From Kineobactrum salinum (GTDB taxonomy: Bacteria; Pseudomonadota; Gammaproteobacteria; Pseudomonadales; Halieaceae): a stretch of DNA of 64,000 nt. Each line of letters starts with the position of its first letter. Within the stretch, counting starts at the first letter, position 1. The stretch covers positions 310,001 to 374,000 of the forward strand of contig NZ_CP048711.1 in the NCBI RefSeq assembly GCF_010669285.1. The letters are read 5' to 3'. Positions 63,772 to 64,000 of this stretch are shown here, one piece after another. Position numbers and translations under genes: made by a program. The notes under the pieces were generated by a model. It was not told the origin of the DNA. It did no database searches and worked only from the letters and a program-made list of their open reading frames with translations.

Positions 63772-64000
63772 TTACTTGCCGAGCTTCTCGAATATCTTGT
63801 TGAGTTTTTCTTCGAGCGTGGCAGCAGTAAAGGGCTTGACCACGTAACCATTGGCACCGGCCTGGGCCGCCGCGATGATATTTTCCTTCTTCGCCTCGGC
63901 GGTCACCATCAATACCGGCAAGGACTTCAGGACGCCATCCTCACGAATCTGCTTGAGCATCTCCAGGCCATCCAGATTGGGCATGTTCCAGTCCGAGACC
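63772..64000 (-). CDS. cheY: Chemotaxis response regulator CheY (5' partial)
   Basis: The frame continues past the right edge, so the N-terminus is outside the window. Visible: phosphoacceptor Asp in [15 protein letters not shown], Thr in [15 protein letters not shown], Lys in [16 protein letters not shown]. Ends FEKLGK as in CheY. Upstream neighbour of cheZ, 34 bases apart. Confidence 0.96.
   Translation of the reverse strand, partial: VSDWNMPNLDGLEMLKQIREDGVLKSLPVLMVTAEAKKENIIAAAQAGANGYVVKPFTAATLEEKLNKIFEKLGK

Noticed and set aside
1..64000. CRISPR arrays, rRNA genes, prophage modules, restriction or toxin-antitoxin systems
   Set aside because: No regularly spaced repeats, no rRNA signature and no phage structural or defence genes were seen on either strand.

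Overview
The window reads as chromosomal DNA of a GC-rich, aerobic, motile gammaproteobacterium. Its inventory of TonB-dependent receptors, Suf, TrkH/TrkA, a DUF1853 protein and E. coli-like cheYZ-flhBAE flagellar genes would fit a marine Cellvibrionales/Halieaceae-type organism. That placement is my inference from gene content; no marker gene such as 16S rRNA is present.

Layout. 1-3.9 kb: end of a suf iron-sulfur assembly operon (sufD partial, sufS, A-type carrier, sufT, sufE). 4.0-5.4 kb: TPR-sulfotransferase, then tRNA-Thr(CGT). 5.6-7.0 kb: an intact ISL3-type insertion sequence with perfect 8-bp target duplications. 7.1-14.1 kb: sulfur-flavoured accessory genes. These are an MFS transporter, a rhodanese that has lost its ArsR DNA-binding half, a winged-helix/TPR regulator, and a divergent operon of a DsrE-like protein, a PLP decarboxylase and a cysteine synthase-glutaredoxin fusion. 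14.3-18.1 kb: a more AT-rich island (AraC regulator, UbiD decarboxylase) with remnants of IS66 and ISNCY-like transposases. 18.4-22.3 kb: housekeeping genes (DUF938 methyltransferase, YihY membrane protein, VOC protein, CbpM/CbpA). 22.5-27.7 kb: KdpE/KdpD-like two-component system divergent from TrkH/TrkA.

27.9-48.0 kb is the most striking part: a run of genes that together look like a complete route from phytate (or lower inositol phosphates) to central metabolism. It holds a lipoprotein beta-propeller phytase, a PhoD-type phosphatase, a PepSY/response-regulator/histidine-kinase operon and an inositol-monophosphatase-family enzyme. A lipoprotein, an organophosphate-antiporter-type MFS protein and a large TonB-dependent receptor follow. 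Next come iolG, iolE, iolD, iolC-DUF2090 and a second Gfo/Idh/MocA dehydrogenase, divergent from an RpiR-type regulator and iolB. Nearly everything except the regulator and iolB is on the minus strand. Phosphorus and carbon acquisition from inositol phosphates would thus be physically linked; this is inference from gene families and order.

48.1-50.4 kb: small acidic lipoprotein, AzlD/AzlC, DUF1853. 50.6-57.4 kb: a second accessory cluster (TetR, TonB receptor, a double-CDGSH/cupin fusion, an NSS-type sodium symporter, a class V aminotransferase) whose substrate I cannot name. 57.5-58.2 kb: a FecR-like stub and a small exported protein. 58.4-64.0 kb: fliA, flhE, flhA, flhB, cheZ and partial cheY.

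A caution for all users. Eight otherwise well-conserved genes (sufS, sufE, the sulfotransferase, the PLP decarboxylase, the organophosphate transporter, iolE, iolD, azlC) are each split by one frameshift. In seven the frame is restored by adding back one C/G to a short C/G run; in the decarboxylase the exact site is less certain. The uniform pattern points to sequencing/assembly deletions rather than real gene decay. I give these genes as single coding regions spanning the shift.
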